Numbered from the stretch's first letter, positions 17,013 through 25,064 are shown. The stretch: 64,000 bases of DNA from Mycobacterium sp. Marseille-P9652 (GCF_902652685.1 NZ_CACRUY010000025.1:1-64000); one strand, 5' to 3'. Numbers and translations are program-made. The notes: generated by a model from the letters alone, not told the origin.

Positions 17013-17873
17013 ATGAAACCGACCACGTTCGATGTCGACGGCCGGAAGGTTCACGCGATCGCCGCCGGCGACGGCGAGCCGGTGCTGCTCCTGCACGGCT
17101 ATCCGCAGAGCGCGTCCTGCTGGCGCCACCAGATCCCGGCGCTGGCCGCCGATCATCGCGTCGTGGCGCCCGACTGGCCCGGCTTCGGGCGATCCGAGCC
17201 ACCGGCCACGCCGCCGACCTACGACAACGAAGTCGACAGGCTCGAACGGCTCGTGCGGCGGCTCGGGTGGGAACGGTTCAATCTGTGCGCGCACGACTAC
17301 GGCGGCTTCGTCGGGCTCGGTTACGCCATCCGCCACCCCGAACGGGTACTGCGGCTCGCGCTGCTCAACACCCGCGCGCACGGGATCTTCCGCCCGTCGT
17401 TCTATCGCTTCTCGGCGGGGCAGCACCGGATCGCGACGAGCCCCCTGCTGTCGGCCGCCGCGCGACGCCTGCCGCTGGCGGGGCTGCACCACGTGGCCCT
17501 GGCCCGCTACCGGCGGATCGGCTGCTTCGACACCGCGCTGGAAGGCGAATACCTGGGCTGGATGAGCACCCCGCGGGGGAGGCGCACGTACTGGGAGTTC
17601 TTCGCCCACTACCCGGTGCCCGCCGTCGGATGGCTGGGTGACGGGCTGGCGACCCTGCGGTGCCCCGTGTCGGTCATCTGGGGCGACCGCGATCCCTACA
17701 TCCCGTTCGCCACCGCGCGCGAGCTGGCCGGCCGCATCCCGGGTGCGACGCTGACCCGCCTGGACGGCGCCGACCACTACGTCATGGAGGAACGCCCCCG
17801 GGAGGTGAGCGACGCGCTGACGAGCCTGCTGAGCCGCCCTGTCGCCGAGGACGCCGAATCCGCTAACCGGTGA
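17013..17873 (+). CDS. Alpha/beta hydrolase with Asp nucleophile (dehalogenase/epoxide-hydrolase type)
   Basis: 286 residues from the ATG at 17013. The oxyanion segment is Leu-Leu-His-Gly-Tyr-Pro near residue 26. The nucleophile elbow is Ala-His-Asp-Tyr-Gly-Gly near residue 93, so the nucleophile is Asp rather than Ser, the signature of haloalkane or fluoroacetate dehalogenases and epoxide hydrolases. The acid is in Trp-Gly-Asp-Arg-Asp-Pro and the base in Ala-Asp-His-Tyr-Val near residue 260. It therefore likely hydrolyses a C-halogen bond or epoxide through an ester intermediate. Its last 11 bases overlap the end of the convergent protease-like gene. Confidence 0.88.
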   Translation: MKPTTFDVDGRKVHAIAAGDGEPVLLLHGYPQSASCWRHQIPALAADHRVVAPDWPGFGRSEPPATPPTYDNEVDRLERLVRRLGWERFNLCAHDYGGFVGLGYAIRHPERVLRLALLNTRAHGIFRPSFYRFSAGQHRIATSPLLSAAARRLPLAGLHHVALARYRRIGCFDTALEGEYLGWMSTPRGRRTYWEFFAHYPVPAVGWLGDGLATLRCPVSVIWGDRDPYIPFATARELAGRIPGATLTRLDGADHYVMEERPREVSDALTSLLSRPVAEDAESANR

Positions 17874-18567
17874 CGGTCATCTGGTCGTCGCCGCTGGCCC
17901 ACGACCGGGTGAACAGATCGATCGGCACCCGCTCGTCGCGGCCGTCCTCGCTTCCGCTGTCGTTGAGGTGCACGAGGCCGGCCGCGGTGTCGACGCCCGT
18001 GACCACCACCGCGTGGTTGGCCTCGGGCTTGCCGTCGGGCGTCCAATCTTCGACCGGCTCACCCCAGATGACTTCGGAGTTGACCGCGACGATCACCTTG
18101 CGGCCCAACGCCAGATCCCGCTCGAGGGCCGCGATCCCCGTTGGGACGCCCGTTCGCGTGGCGCTGCTCCCGTCGGTGCTGACGGCATGAATGCCGTAGT
18201 GCCCCAACAGGACCGGCTCGTCGTCGAACGACGTGCCGCTTCCGGGCTTGCGCTTCTTCGGCTTGGTGTACACGGGACCGGGGTGGACGCTGCTCGGGAT
18301 CGACTGCGCCACCCGGACGATGGCCTGCTCCGAGGGCTGGTGGCCGGTCAGTTCGCCGACCACGTCGGCGACCGCCATCTCGACGCAGTCGTCGTCGTAC
18401 TGCTGGTAGCGCCAGAACGGGGCGGCCACGACGGGGTCCCCGTAGAGGGTGCCCGTCGGGCTCGGTGCGTCCGGAGCGGCGCGCGCCGCGCCCGTCACCG
18501 AAACGAGCGCCGCCGCACCGGCCAGCGCCAGCGCGCCGGCGGTTCCGATGAGGCGGGCGCCCGTCAT
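17863..18567 (-). CDS. Secreted C39-like cysteine peptidase family protein
   Basis: 234 residues. The signal peptide is Ala/Gly/Val rich with cleavage near Ala-Arg-Ala-Ala at residue 30. The mature part has Asp-Asp-Asp-Cys-Val-Glu-Met-Ala near residue 60 (candidate catalytic Cys), Ala-Asn-His-Ala-Val-Val-Val near 190 (His) and Leu-Asn-Asp-Ser-Gly (Asp), in the order used by papain-like C39 domains. Family members cleave peptides, but many bacterial secreted C39-like proteins are uncharacterised. It acts outside the cytoplasmic membrane. No substrate or bacteriocin gene is nearby. Confidence 0.75.
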   Translation of the reverse strand: MTGARLIGTAGALALAGAAALVSVTGAARAAPDAPSPTGTLYGDPVVAAPFWRYQQYDDDCVEMAVADVVGELTGHQPSEQAIVRVAQSIPSSVHPGPVYTKPKKRKPGSGTSFDDEPVLLGHYGIHAVSTDGSSATRTGVPTGIAALERDLALGRKVIVAVNSEVIWGEPVEDWTPDGKPEANHAVVVTGVDTAAGLVHLNDSGSEDGRDERVPIDLFTRSWASGDDQMTVTG

Positions 18568-18606
18568 GCGCTGTCTATCTGCGCAGCGCGGCCCCGCGTT
18601 ACCCGC

Positions 18607-18930
18607 CTAGTGCGCGCCCGAGAGGTTCAGCGTGACGACGCCGGCGATGATCAGCGCCACGCCGACGACCTTGGCCACCGACACCGGGGAGCCCAGGAAC
18701 ACGACGGCGATCAACACGATGGCGGCCGTGCCGATCGCCGACCACAACGCGTAGGCGACATCGGTCTGCATCCCGCGCGAGATCGACCACGCCAGCAGCG
18801 CGAACGAGACCGCGTAGCCGGCCAGGCAGATGACGGTCGGCCACAGCCGCGTGAACCCCTCCGTGCGCTTGAGCAGGCTGGTGGCCGCAACCTCGGCGAA
18901 GATCGCACACAGGAGGAACAGATAGGTCAA
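18607..18930 (-). CDS. mmr: Small multidrug resistance efflux protein Mmr
   Basis: 107 residues from a TTG at 18930, preceded by AAGGAG; a longer reading to 18993 lacks a ribosome site and would exceed the family length. Four membrane helices are evident. Glu in Ile-Phe-Ala-Glu-Val-Ala near residue 13 is the essential proton/drug-coupling residue of SMR pumps, followed by Ser-Leu-Leu-Lys, and the motif Ala-Tyr-Ala-Leu-Trp-Ser-Ala-Ile-Gly near residue 60 is intact. The protein closely follows M. tuberculosis Mmr (Rv3065) as remembered. It exports cationic dyes and quaternary ammonium compounds as an antiparallel dimer. The TetR gene next to mmr in M. tuberculosis is not present here. Confidence 0.93.
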   Translation of the reverse strand: MTYLFLLCAIFAEVAATSLLKRTEGFTRLWPTVICLAGYAVSFALLAWSISRGMQTDVAYALWSAIGTAAIVLIAVVFLGSPVSVAKVVGVALIIAGVVTLNLSGAH

Positions 18931-19030
18931 CGCGACTCCTTGGTCGAGAGGTACAGCTACGTATCTACACAACCGCGGTCGACTTCTGCCCACGGGCCGA
19001 TCGACGGAGCCGCACCGTAACGTCTGACCG

Positions 19031-19453
19031 GTGACGGAAACTCTCGAACGTCGCCTCGGGCGCCTGGCCCCCGTCGTCGTCAGCCTGTTCCGGTCGGTCT
19101 ACGGCTTCCTGTTCGCCGCGTGCGGCTCGATGATCCTGTTCGGGTGGCCCCTTCGGCCGCCGGCGCCCGTCGCGGCCGGAACCTGGCCCGTTTGGTACGC
19201 CGGCCTGATCGAGTTGGTCGCCGGCGCGCTGATCGCCGTGGGGTTGTTCACCCGCGCCGCGGCGTTCGTCGCCTCCGGTGAGATGGCGGTCGCGTACTTC
19301 TGGATACACCAGCCGCGGTCGCTGTGGCCGATCGCGGAGCCGCCCGCCGGCAACGGCGGGCTCCCGTCGATCCTGTTCTGCATCGGGTTCTTCCTGCTGG
19401 TGTTCGCCGGGGGCGGCAGTCTGGCGGTCGACGCCCTGCGGCGACGCCGCTGA
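19031..19453 (+). CDS. DoxX-family integral membrane protein
   Basis: 140 residues, GTG start, with four hydrophobic helices (about 12-32, 55-75, 78-95, 112-132). The second helix contains Gly-Leu-Ile-Glu-Leu-Val-Ala-Gly-Ala-Leu and the third Leu-Phe-Thr-Arg-Ala-Ala-Ala, the DoxX signatures. It is divergent from mmr by 100 bases, the same arrangement as Rv3064c and mmr in M. tuberculosis as I recall. DoxX proteins are implicated in redox or oxidative-stress complexes in mycobacteria; a specific role here is not shown. Confidence 0.85.
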   Translation: MTETLERRLGRLAPVVVSLFRSVYGFLFAACGSMILFGWPLRPPAPVAAGTWPVWYAGLIELVAGALIAVGLFTRAAAFVASGEMAVAYFWIHQPRSLWPIAEPPAGNGGLPSILFCIGFFLLVFAGGGSLAVDALRRRR

Positions 19454-19469
19454 GGCGAGCCGCGGGTCG

Positions 19470-19715
19470 CTACAACTCGCAGTGTTGGTGCGGTTCGGCA
19501 TCGAAGCATGTCACCGTCCCGTAGGGGCACCGGGGCAGCTCGTCATGGCCGTAGTTGCGCCAGCCCTTCCGGAGCAACTTCCTGGCGAGGTAGCGCGCCG
19601 CCGTCACCGCCCTGGCCTTCTCGGGGGCCGGGTAGAGGCGGGGGTTGTCGTAGGCGTCGTAGATGTCCTCGGCGAGCCTGTCGATCAGTTCGATGACGAT
19701 CGGTGGTGTGGCCAT
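19470..19715 (-). CDS. Hypothetical protein with Cys/His-rich tail
   Basis: 81 residues, Met-Ala-Thr-Pro-Pro-Ile-Val-Ile-Glu-Leu-Ile-Asp-Arg-Leu. A helical N-terminus (Tyr-Asp-Ala-Tyr-Asp, then Ala-Arg-Tyr-Leu-Ala-Arg-Lys-Leu-Leu) is followed by a tail with Cys-Pro-Tyr-Gly-Thr-Val-Thr-Cys and His-Gln-His-Cys, which could bind a metal. No family is recognised. It converges on the DoxX gene with 16 bases between them and marks the left boundary of the segment that separates mmr from cstA. Confidence 0.65.
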   Translation of the reverse strand: MATPPIVIELIDRLAEDIYDAYDNPRLYPAPEKARAVTAARYLARKLLRKGWRNYGHDELPRCPYGTVTCFDAEPHQHCEL

Positions 19716-19835
19716 GACATCGGGGATTCCCGGTCTTTGGGCCCGCGGAAACTCCGGCGTTCCTCCGCGTGCCTATACTCCGATAACCGCGTTCTCCGAT
19801 TAGGAGAGGCCATTTCCGGCGGGAAGGATGTGGAC

Positions 19836-20636
19836 ATGGGCGCTGGCCGGCCGTGCGACGGAATGGTGGCGCTGGTGACCGGAAGCAGCAGGGGGCTGGG
19901 GAAGGCGATCGCCGCCCGGCTCGCCGCCGCCGGCGCCACGGTGGCGCTGACCGCCCGCACCATGGATCCCGATCCCAAGTACCAGGGCTCGCTGAGGCAG
20001 ACGTGTGACGAGATCGTCGCCGCCGGCGGTCGCGCGGTCGCGGTCCAGGCCGACCTGTCTCAGTCAGAAGACCGCGCAAGGCTTTTCGTTGATGTGGTGA
20101 GCGCCGTCGGCGCCCCCGACATCCTGGTGAACAACGCCGCCGTCACGTTTCTGCGGCCGCTCGACGGCTTCCCCGAGCGCCGGGTGCGGTTGATGATGGA
20201 GATGCACGTCATCGCGCCGCTGCACCTGAGCCAGTTGGCGATTCCCGCCATGCGCGAGCGGGGACGCGGCTGGATCCTGAACCTCACGTCGGTCGGGGGT
20301 GACCTGCCGCCCGGCCCGCCGTTCTCCGACTTCGACCGGTCCGCGGGGTTCGGCGTCTACGGGACCGCCAAGGCCGCCCTGAACCGGCTCACGAAAAGCC
20401 TTGCGGCCGAACTGTACGACGACGGCATCGCCGTCAACGCCGCGGCCCCGTCGAACCCGGTCGCGACCCCCGGCGCGGGCGCCCTCGACCTGGCCAAGAC
20501 CGACACCGAGGACATCGAACTGATCACCGAAACCGCCTTCCGGTTGTGCACGGGCGACCCGAAGGTCATGACCGGGCGCATCGCGCACACCCAGCCCTTC
20601 CTCGCCGAGGTGGGCTGGTCCGCGGCGGCCCGCTGA
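19836..20636 (+). CDS. Short-chain dehydrogenase/reductase
   Basis: 266 residues, ATG at 19836 with GGGAAGG upstream. Motifs: Thr-Gly-Ser-Ser-Arg-Gly-Leu-Gly near residue 15 (Arg after Ser favours NADP), Asn-Asn-Ala-Ala near 99, Thr-Ser-Val-Gly near 147 and Tyr-Gly-Thr-Ala-Lys near 172. The stop TGA is followed immediately by the ATG of the kinase-like gene, so the two are translated together. The pairing of an SDR with an APH-type kinase and a nearby acyl-CoA dehydrogenase suggests processing of a hydroxy- or keto-acyl substrate. Confidence 0.9.
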   Translation: MGAGRPCDGMVALVTGSSRGLGKAIAARLAAAGATVALTARTMDPDPKYQGSLRQTCDEIVAAGGRAVAVQADLSQSEDRARLFVDVVSAVGAPDILVNNAAVTFLRPLDGFPERRVRLMMEMHVIAPLHLSQLAIPAMRERGRGWILNLTSVGGDLPPGPPFSDFDRSAGFGVYGTAKAALNRLTKSLAAELYDDGIAVNAAAPSNPVATPGAGALDLAKTDTEDIELITETAFRLCTGDPKVMTGRIAHTQPFLAEVGWSAAAR

Positions 20637-21578
20637 ATGGCGGGGATCGCCGGGCTGCGCCGCAGGCTCGCGGCCGCCGGCGTCACCGATCTGTCCCCGA
20701 TGCCCGGGGGCGCGTCCAGCCTGACGTTCAAGGGTTCGCGCGACGGCCGCGCCGTGGTGATCAAGGTGGCTCCGCCCGGCGTCGAGCCGATCGGGCACCG
20801 CGACGTGTTCCGTCAGGCCCGCATCATGAAAGCCCTTGCAGCGACGCCGGTTCCGGTTCCCGAGGTGCTCTGGGAGGACGCGGGAAGCCCGCCGCTGTTC
20901 GTGATGTCGCGCGTCGAGGGGGAGTGCACCGAACCGCTATTCGACGGGTGCGTGCCCGGCGAGGTTCTCGCCGACCGCTACCGCGAGGCGTGCCGGACCA
21001 TGGCCACGCTGCACAACCTTTCTCCGGCCGGCCTGGGCCTGGGTGACGAACCGGTGATCGACCCGGCGGCGGAGGTGCACCGCTGGTGTGCCACGCTGCG
21101 GACCGTCGACCCGGCGCTGGTGCCGGGATGGGAGAGCGCGCGCGACGCGCTATTGTCCTGCGCGCCAACGGCTGTCGGGCCGAGTGTGGTGCACGGCGAC
21201 TTCCGGCTGGGCAACCTGATCGCCGTCGGGCCGCGCGTCGCTGCGGTCATCGACTGGGAGATCTGGTCGATCGGCGACCCGCGCATCGACGCGGGCTGGT
21301 TCCTCATCAACTGCGATCCCGAGACCTATCAACGGGTTCCGGAGTCGGCCGGCCTGGCGCCACCGACGGCCGAGCTCGCCGAGGACTACCGGGGCGCGCT
21401 GGCCGCGGACGTCGCCGACCTGGCCTGGTTCACCGCGTTGGCGTGCTTCAAGTCGGCGGCGACATGGTCGCTCATCGTCAAGCACAACAGGCGACGGCCC
21501 GCCCCGAGAGAAGATCTGGAGGCCATGGCCGCCACCCTGCCGACGCTGTTGGACCGCGCGCGGTCGACGCTGGATTGA
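20637..21578 (+). CDS. APH-family small-molecule kinase (ACAD10/11 kinase-like)
   Basis: 313 residues. It has the aminoglycoside-phosphotransferase fold: Gly-Gly-Ala-Ser-Ser-Leu-Thr-Phe near residue 24, the ATP-lysine in Val-Val-Ile-Lys-Val near 41, the catalytic Val-Val-His-Gly-Asp-Phe-Arg-Leu-Gly-Asn near 183 and Val-Ile-Asp-Trp-Glu near 204. The Arg-Leu-Gly-Asn and Asp-Trp-Glu variant is the one found in kinase domains of human ACAD10/ACAD11, in bacterial LvaA and in FadE36-type mycobacterial proteins, not in resistance enzymes. Those phosphorylate 4-hydroxyacyl-CoA so that a partner dehydrogenase can eliminate phosphate. It abuts the SDR gene, and an acyl-CoA dehydrogenase lies 1.3 kb away on the other strand. 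Confidence 0.85.
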   Translation: MAGIAGLRRRLAAAGVTDLSPMPGGASSLTFKGSRDGRAVVIKVAPPGVEPIGHRDVFRQARIMKALAATPVPVPEVLWEDAGSPPLFVMSRVEGECTEPLFDGCVPGEVLADRYREACRTMATLHNLSPAGLGLGDEPVIDPAAEVHRWCATLRTVDPALVPGWESARDALLSCAPTAVGPSVVHGDFRLGNLIAVGPRVAAVIDWEIWSIGDPRIDAGWFLINCDPETYQRVPESAGLAPPTAELAEDYRGALAADVADLAWFTALACFKSAATWSLIVKHNRRRPAPREDLEAMAATLPTLLDRARSTLD

Positions 21579-21579
21579 G

Positions 21580-21828
21580 CTAGTGGCAACGCACGTACGT
21601 GTTCTCGCAGTACATCCCGGTACCGCCCCAGGCCTTCGAGGGGCGGCCTTCGTCGTGCGTATCGACGAATGTGTCCGGCGTCTCGGTCAACACATTGTCG
21701 ATGATGGGGCTGGCGGGGCCGACAGGGTTGGCGGGGTCGTCGGCCCTCGCCATGCCGGAGCCCGCGGTCAGGGCCAGCACGCCCATCGCACCGGCCAGGA
21801 TGCCGGATCCGAATGTCTGACGCTTCAT
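21580..21828 (-). CDS. Small secreted protein
   Basis: 82 residues. The signal peptide (Met-Lys-Arg-Gln-Thr, then Gly-Val-Leu-Ala-Leu-Thr-Ala-Gly-Ser-Gly) ends at Ala-Arg-Ala-Asp near residue 29. The mature 53 residues carry two cysteines near the C-terminus (Met-Tyr-Cys-Glu and Val-Arg-Cys-His), likely one disulfide. It converges on the kinase gene with a single base between the stop codons. Function unknown. Confidence 0.78.
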   Translation of the reverse strand: MKRQTFGSGILAGAMGVLALTAGSGMARADDPANPVGPASPIIDNVLTETPDTFVDTHDEGRPSKAWGGTGMYCENTYVRCH

Positions 21829-21998
21829 CGCGCGCTCCCTGCCGTTGATGTCAGTGCGAGAAGTCTAGCGCCGGCCGGGCCCTGCCGGGCTCACGATTTG
21901 ATCGCTTGCCGAGCGGCATCGCGTAACGATCACGAACCGGCAACGAGTTCGGTTTGTGTGCAGGCAAATTCCGCACCGCTGTCTGCGCGGCGCTTACG

Positions 21999-22721
21999 GT
22001 GTCGCGCGTGAGGCCGATAGCCGGGGTCGTTCGTCGCGCTGCGGTTGTCGCCGTGTGTGTCGTGCTGTCGGTCGGCCTCTCGGTCGGCAAAGCGCCGGCG
22101 ACGGCCGCTGACCCGGAACCCGACATCGTCGCACCGGCGGCGTCCACCCAGGCCGAGGGCGGCGTGGCGTCGAATCCCCCCGCGATCCTCAACACGCCCG
22201 ACGGGTGGACCCTGGGCCTGGGCGCCAAGGACGAGGCGCAACTTCCCGTGGCGCCGCTGACCACCGCCCTCTCCTCCCGCGAATACTTGGCCAGCGGCAC
22301 GTTCGTCGGCTCGCTGATAGGACCGGAGCAGCCCCGGGGCGTCCTCGAGGTGGGCTATGAGATCGGCTGCGGCATCGACATGAGCACGTCCAACGGCGTC
22401 ACCATGGGTGGTAGCGCCGGCGTCACCCCGGGCCTCGGCCTGGCGGGTGCGTTCACCGGCACGCTGACCCCAGTGCCGATCATCACGACACCGGTCAACG
22501 GGGTGATCACCGTGGGGCTCAAGCCGGGCATCGTGGTCGTGGTGCCGGTGGTCAAGAAGGACTTCAAGGGCCCGAGCCCCTGGGTGATGATCAGCAACTT
22601 CCACGTCAAGATCGACGGGTGCGTCGGCCAGTCGTTCATCCGCTCGTACGCGACCTTGACGCGGGTGACCGACCAATCCGACGTGGTGCTCTCCTACGTC
22701 GGCGTGACGAAGGCCGTCTGA
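21999..22721 (+). CDS. MspA-family outer-membrane porin-like protein
   Basis: About 240 residues. GTG codons at 21999 and 22008 are equally plausible starts; no strong ribosome site decides. A signal peptide ends near Ala-Thr-Ala-Ala. The mature protein shows MspA features: Leu-Gly-Ala-Lys-Asp-Glu early, Ser-Ser-Arg-Glu-Tyr-Leu-Ala-Ser-Gly-Thr-Phe, Leu-Glu-Val-Gly-Tyr-Glu-Ile-Gly-Cys-Gly-Ile-Asp-Met-Ser, alternating beta strands, and a final Arg-Ser-Tyr-Ala-Thr-Leu. Two cysteines (Ile-Gly-Cys and Asp-Gly-Cys) probably form a disulfide, as in one branch of the family and unlike MspA itself. MspA porins make octameric channels for small hydrophilic solutes in the mycomembrane. Confidence 0.85.
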   Translation: MSRVRPIAGVVRRAAVVAVCVVLSVGLSVGKAPATAADPEPDIVAPAASTQAEGGVASNPPAILNTPDGWTLGLGAKDEAQLPVAPLTTALSSREYLASGTFVGSLIGPEQPRGVLEVGYEIGCGIDMSTSNGVTMGGSAGVTPGLGLAGAFTGTLTPVPIITTPVNGVITVGLKPGIVVVVPVVKKDFKGPSPWVMISNFHVKIDGCVGQSFIRSYATLTRVTDQSDVVLSYVGVTKAV

Positions 22722-22724
22722 CGA

Positions 22725-22824
22725 GCCCGATGGTGGCGACCCACCGCGCCCGGTCCCCCGCAAGCGGGTGGGGTCCCCGCGGAGCTGGGGAGTGCCCCCA
22801 ACGCCTTGCTTGTGATCGCCGCTG
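22725..22824. repeat. Intergenic repeat element, copy A
   Basis: It begins GCCCGATGGTGGCGACCCACCG and ends GATCGCCGCT. It contains the small palindrome CCCGCAAGCGGG and a GC-rich hairpin-prone middle. The first 28 bases recur exactly 100 bases downstream in copy B, and its core reappears inside nrdI at 60764-60844. Located between convergent genes, it looks like a mobile or REP-type palindromic unit. Confidence 0.75.
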
Positions 22825-22878
22825 GCCCGATGGTGGCGACCCACCGCGCCCGGCTACGCCGCGCTTGTGATCGCCACT
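22825..22878. repeat. Intergenic repeat element, copy B (short)
   Basis: A shorter copy lacking the middle hairpin. It begins GCCCGATGGTGGCGACCC and ends GATCGCCACT at 22878. Its right end reaches the TAG stop of the acyl-CoA dehydrogenase gene (22879-22877), so the element supplies two bases of that stop codon. Confidence 0.75.
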
Positions 22879-24172
22879 AGCGCGGGATGCCGGCCAGCCT
22901 GTCGGCGAACTTCGCCTCGGCCGCGGCCCGCAACCGGAGCAGGTGTTCGGAGGGAAACAGGTCGGGGGCGGGTGAGCGGTCCTTGAGCAGGAGCCGGGCC
23001 AGCGTCACCTTGTGCACCTCGGTGGGGCCGTCGGCCAGGCCGAGCACGAACGACTCCACCAGGTACTGCACGAACGGCATCTCGTGCGTGGTGCCCAACG
23101 AGCCGTGCAGTTGCAGCGCCCGCGCCGACACGTCGTGCAACACCTTCTGCATCATCGCCTTCACCGCGGAGATGTCGGCCCGTACCGCGTGATAGTCGTT
23201 GAATTGGTCGATCTTCCAGGCGGTTTGGAGCGTGAGCAGCCGGAAGGCCTCGATTTCCATCCACGAGTCGGCGACCACCTCCTGGACCAGCTGCTTGTTG
23301 GCCAACACCTCGCCCTGGGTGTAACGCGACACCGCCCGCTCGCAGATCATGTCGAAGATCCGTCGCACCAGCCCGACGGTGCGCATCGCGTGGTGAATCC
23401 GCCCGCCGCCCAGGCGAGTCTGCGCGACGACGAAGGCCCCGCCGCGCGGGCCCAGCATGTGGTCGGCGGGCACCCGGACGTTGTCGTACCGGACGTAGCC
23501 CTCGCGCCCGCCGCCACCAAGCGGCTGGTATCCCAGGCCGACGTCGCGCAGCACGTTGATGCCCGGGGTGTCGCCGGGAACGACGAACATCGAGTACCGC
23601 TCGTACGGCGGCGCCTCGGGGTCGGTCATCGCCATCACGATGAGGAACGACGCCATCGACGCGAACGACGAAAACCACTTCTCCCCGTTGATGACCCAGT
23701 GATCGCCGTCGGGCACCGCCGTGGTGGAGAACACCTTGGGGTCGGCGCCGCCCTGCGGCTCGGTCATCGAAAAACACGACACGATGCGGTTGTCCAGCAG
23801 CGGCTCGAGGTAGCGCGCCTTAAGTTCCGGGGTGCCGTAGTGGGCGAGGATCTCGCTGTTGCCGGAGTCGGGCGCCTGGGACCCGAACACGATGGGCGCG
23901 CATTCCGACCGGCCGAGAATCTCGTTGAGCAGCGCGAGCTTCACCTGACCGTATCCCGGGCCGCCCAGGTGCGGGCCGAGGTGGGTGGCCCACAGGCCGC
24001 GCTCCTTGACGACCCGCTGCAGCGGCGGGATCAGCGCCTGACGCACCGGGTCGTTCAGGTCGTGGGATTCCTTGACGATCAGGTCGATCGGCTCGCACTC
24101 CTCGCGCACGAACTCCTCGACCCATTTCAGCTGCGCCGCCCACTCCGGGTCGGTGGAGAAGTCCCACGACAT
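22877..24172 (-). CDS. Acyl-CoA dehydrogenase (ACAD10/11-like)
   Basis: 431 residues. Key motifs: Ser-Met-Thr-Glu-Pro-Gln-Gly-Gly-Ala-Asp-Pro near residue 137, Trp-Phe-Ser-Ser near 168, Arg-Ile-His-His-Ala-Met-Arg near 259 and the C-terminal Leu-His-Gly-Ser-Leu-Gly-Thr-Thr with Asp-Gly-Pro-Thr-Glu-Val-His-Lys near 390. The Arg-Ile-His-His and Gly-Pro-Thr-Glu-Val-His segments are characteristic of the branch that contains ACAD10, ACAD11 and LvaC. It starts 13 bases after the enoyl-CoA hydratase gene ends, so the two form an operon. With the APH kinase nearby it may act on a phosphorylated 4-hydroxyacyl-CoA rather than doing plain beta-oxidation. Confidence 0.9.
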   Translation of the reverse strand: MSWDFSTDPEWAAQLKWVEEFVREECEPIDLIVKESHDLNDPVRQALIPPLQRVVKERGLWATHLGPHLGGPGYGQVKLALLNEILGRSECAPIVFGSQAPDSGNSEILAHYGTPELKARYLEPLLDNRIVSCFSMTEPQGGADPKVFSTTAVPDGDHWVINGEKWFSSFASMASFLIVMAMTDPEAPPYERYSMFVVPGDTPGINVLRDVGLGYQPLGGGGREGYVRYDNVRVPADHMLGPRGGAFVVAQTRLGGGRIHHAMRTVGLVRRIFDMICERAVSRYTQGEVLANKQLVQEVVADSWMEIEAFRLLTLQTAWKIDQFNDYHAVRADISAVKAMMQKVLHDVSARALQLHGSLGTTHEMPFVQYLVESFVLGLADGPTEVHKVTLARLLLKDRSPAPDLFPSEHLLRLRAAAEAKFADRLAGIPR

Positions 24173-24184
24173 GTTTCGTCCCTT

Positions 24185-24964
24185 TCAGCCTCGTGACCAG
24201 GTGGCCCGGCGGGCCGCCGCCTCGTCGGTCGCGTGCGCGATCACCTGGTTGCGGTTCTCCAGTTCCAGCGCCGACGCCAGGCTCGCGGCGTCCGTGTTCA
24301 CCTGCAGCGCGCGCTTCGTCAATTGGGCGCCGAGCGGGGCCAGGCCCGCGATCAGCGAGGCCAGCTCGAGCGCGCGGCCTTGCAACCCGTCGGGAGCGGT
24401 GACCTCGCTGACCAGGCCGCGCCGATCGGCCTCGGCGGCCGACACCGTGCGCCCGGTCAGCATCCAGTCGGCGGCGACGCTGGTTCCGACGACGCGGGGC
24501 AGGTGATAGCTCATGCCCATCTCGGCGCCCGAGAGCCCCAGGAGGATGGCGGCGTTGCCGAAAGAGGCGGCGTCCGAACAGATCCTGATGTCGGCCGCGA
24601 GGCACAACGCGAAGCCGGCGCCGACGCACGGTCCGTTGACCGCGGCGATCACCGGTTGCGGCATCGCGCGGACGGCCTCGGTGAGGCCGGCCATCGCCTC
24701 CTGGAAGCGCATCCGGTCGAGCGCGGGGGCGGAGGCCTCCGGCACGCCGGGCCCGAAATCGCGCAGATCGATCCCCGCGCAGAAACCGCGGCCCGCCCCG
24801 GTGAGCACGACCGCGCGCACCGATGGGTCGCGGCCCAGTTCGCCGCAGGCGCGCAGCAGTTCGTCGCGCATGGCCTCGTTGATCGCGTTCAGCCGTTCGG
24901 GCCGGTTCAGGCGTGCCACGACGACGCCGTCGCGCGGCCGTTCGAGTTCCAGCGGGTTGGGCAC
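24185..24964 (-). CDS. Enoyl-CoA hydratase/isomerase family protein
   Basis: 259 residues from the GTG at 24964, which has GAAGGAG upstream; the reading from 25015 has none. Crotonase motifs: Asn-Arg-Pro-Glu-Arg-Leu-Asn-Ala-Ile near residue 22, Gly-Ala-Gly-Arg-Gly-Phe-Cys-Ala-Gly-Ile-Asp-Leu near 65 (oxyanion hole) and Asn-Gly-Pro-Cys-Val-Gly-Ala-Gly near 111. The positions of the usual catalytic Glu residues hold Gly-Leu-Ser-Gly-Ala-Glu-Met-Gly, with one Glu retained, so hydratase or isomerase activity are both possible. It is the first gene of the operon with the downstream acyl-CoA dehydrogenase. Confidence 0.9.
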   Translation of the reverse strand: MPNPLELERPRDGVVVARLNRPERLNAINEAMRDELLRACGELGRDPSVRAVVLTGAGRGFCAGIDLRDFGPGVPEASAPALDRMRFQEAMAGLTEAVRAMPQPVIAAVNGPCVGAGFALCLAADIRICSDAASFGNAAILLGLSGAEMGMSYHLPRVVGTSVAADWMLTGRTVSAAEADRRGLVSEVTAPDGLQGRALELASLIAGLAPLGAQLTKRALQVNTDAASLASALELENRNQVIAHATDEAAARRATWSRG

Positions 24965-25064
24965 GGTCGACGGTCTCCTTCGATCCGCCCCCGATCGTAA
25001 TGCGTCTCTCCACATCGGAGAACTGCCCTCTCCGAATTCGCGAAGGCAGGCAGGGAAGAGGTGG

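Noticed and set aside
20637-21578. Aminoglycoside resistance kinase
   Set aside because: The APH fold is present, but the Arg-Leu-Gly-Asn and Asp-Trp-Glu motif set and the lipid-enzyme context fit acyl-CoA-linked kinases.
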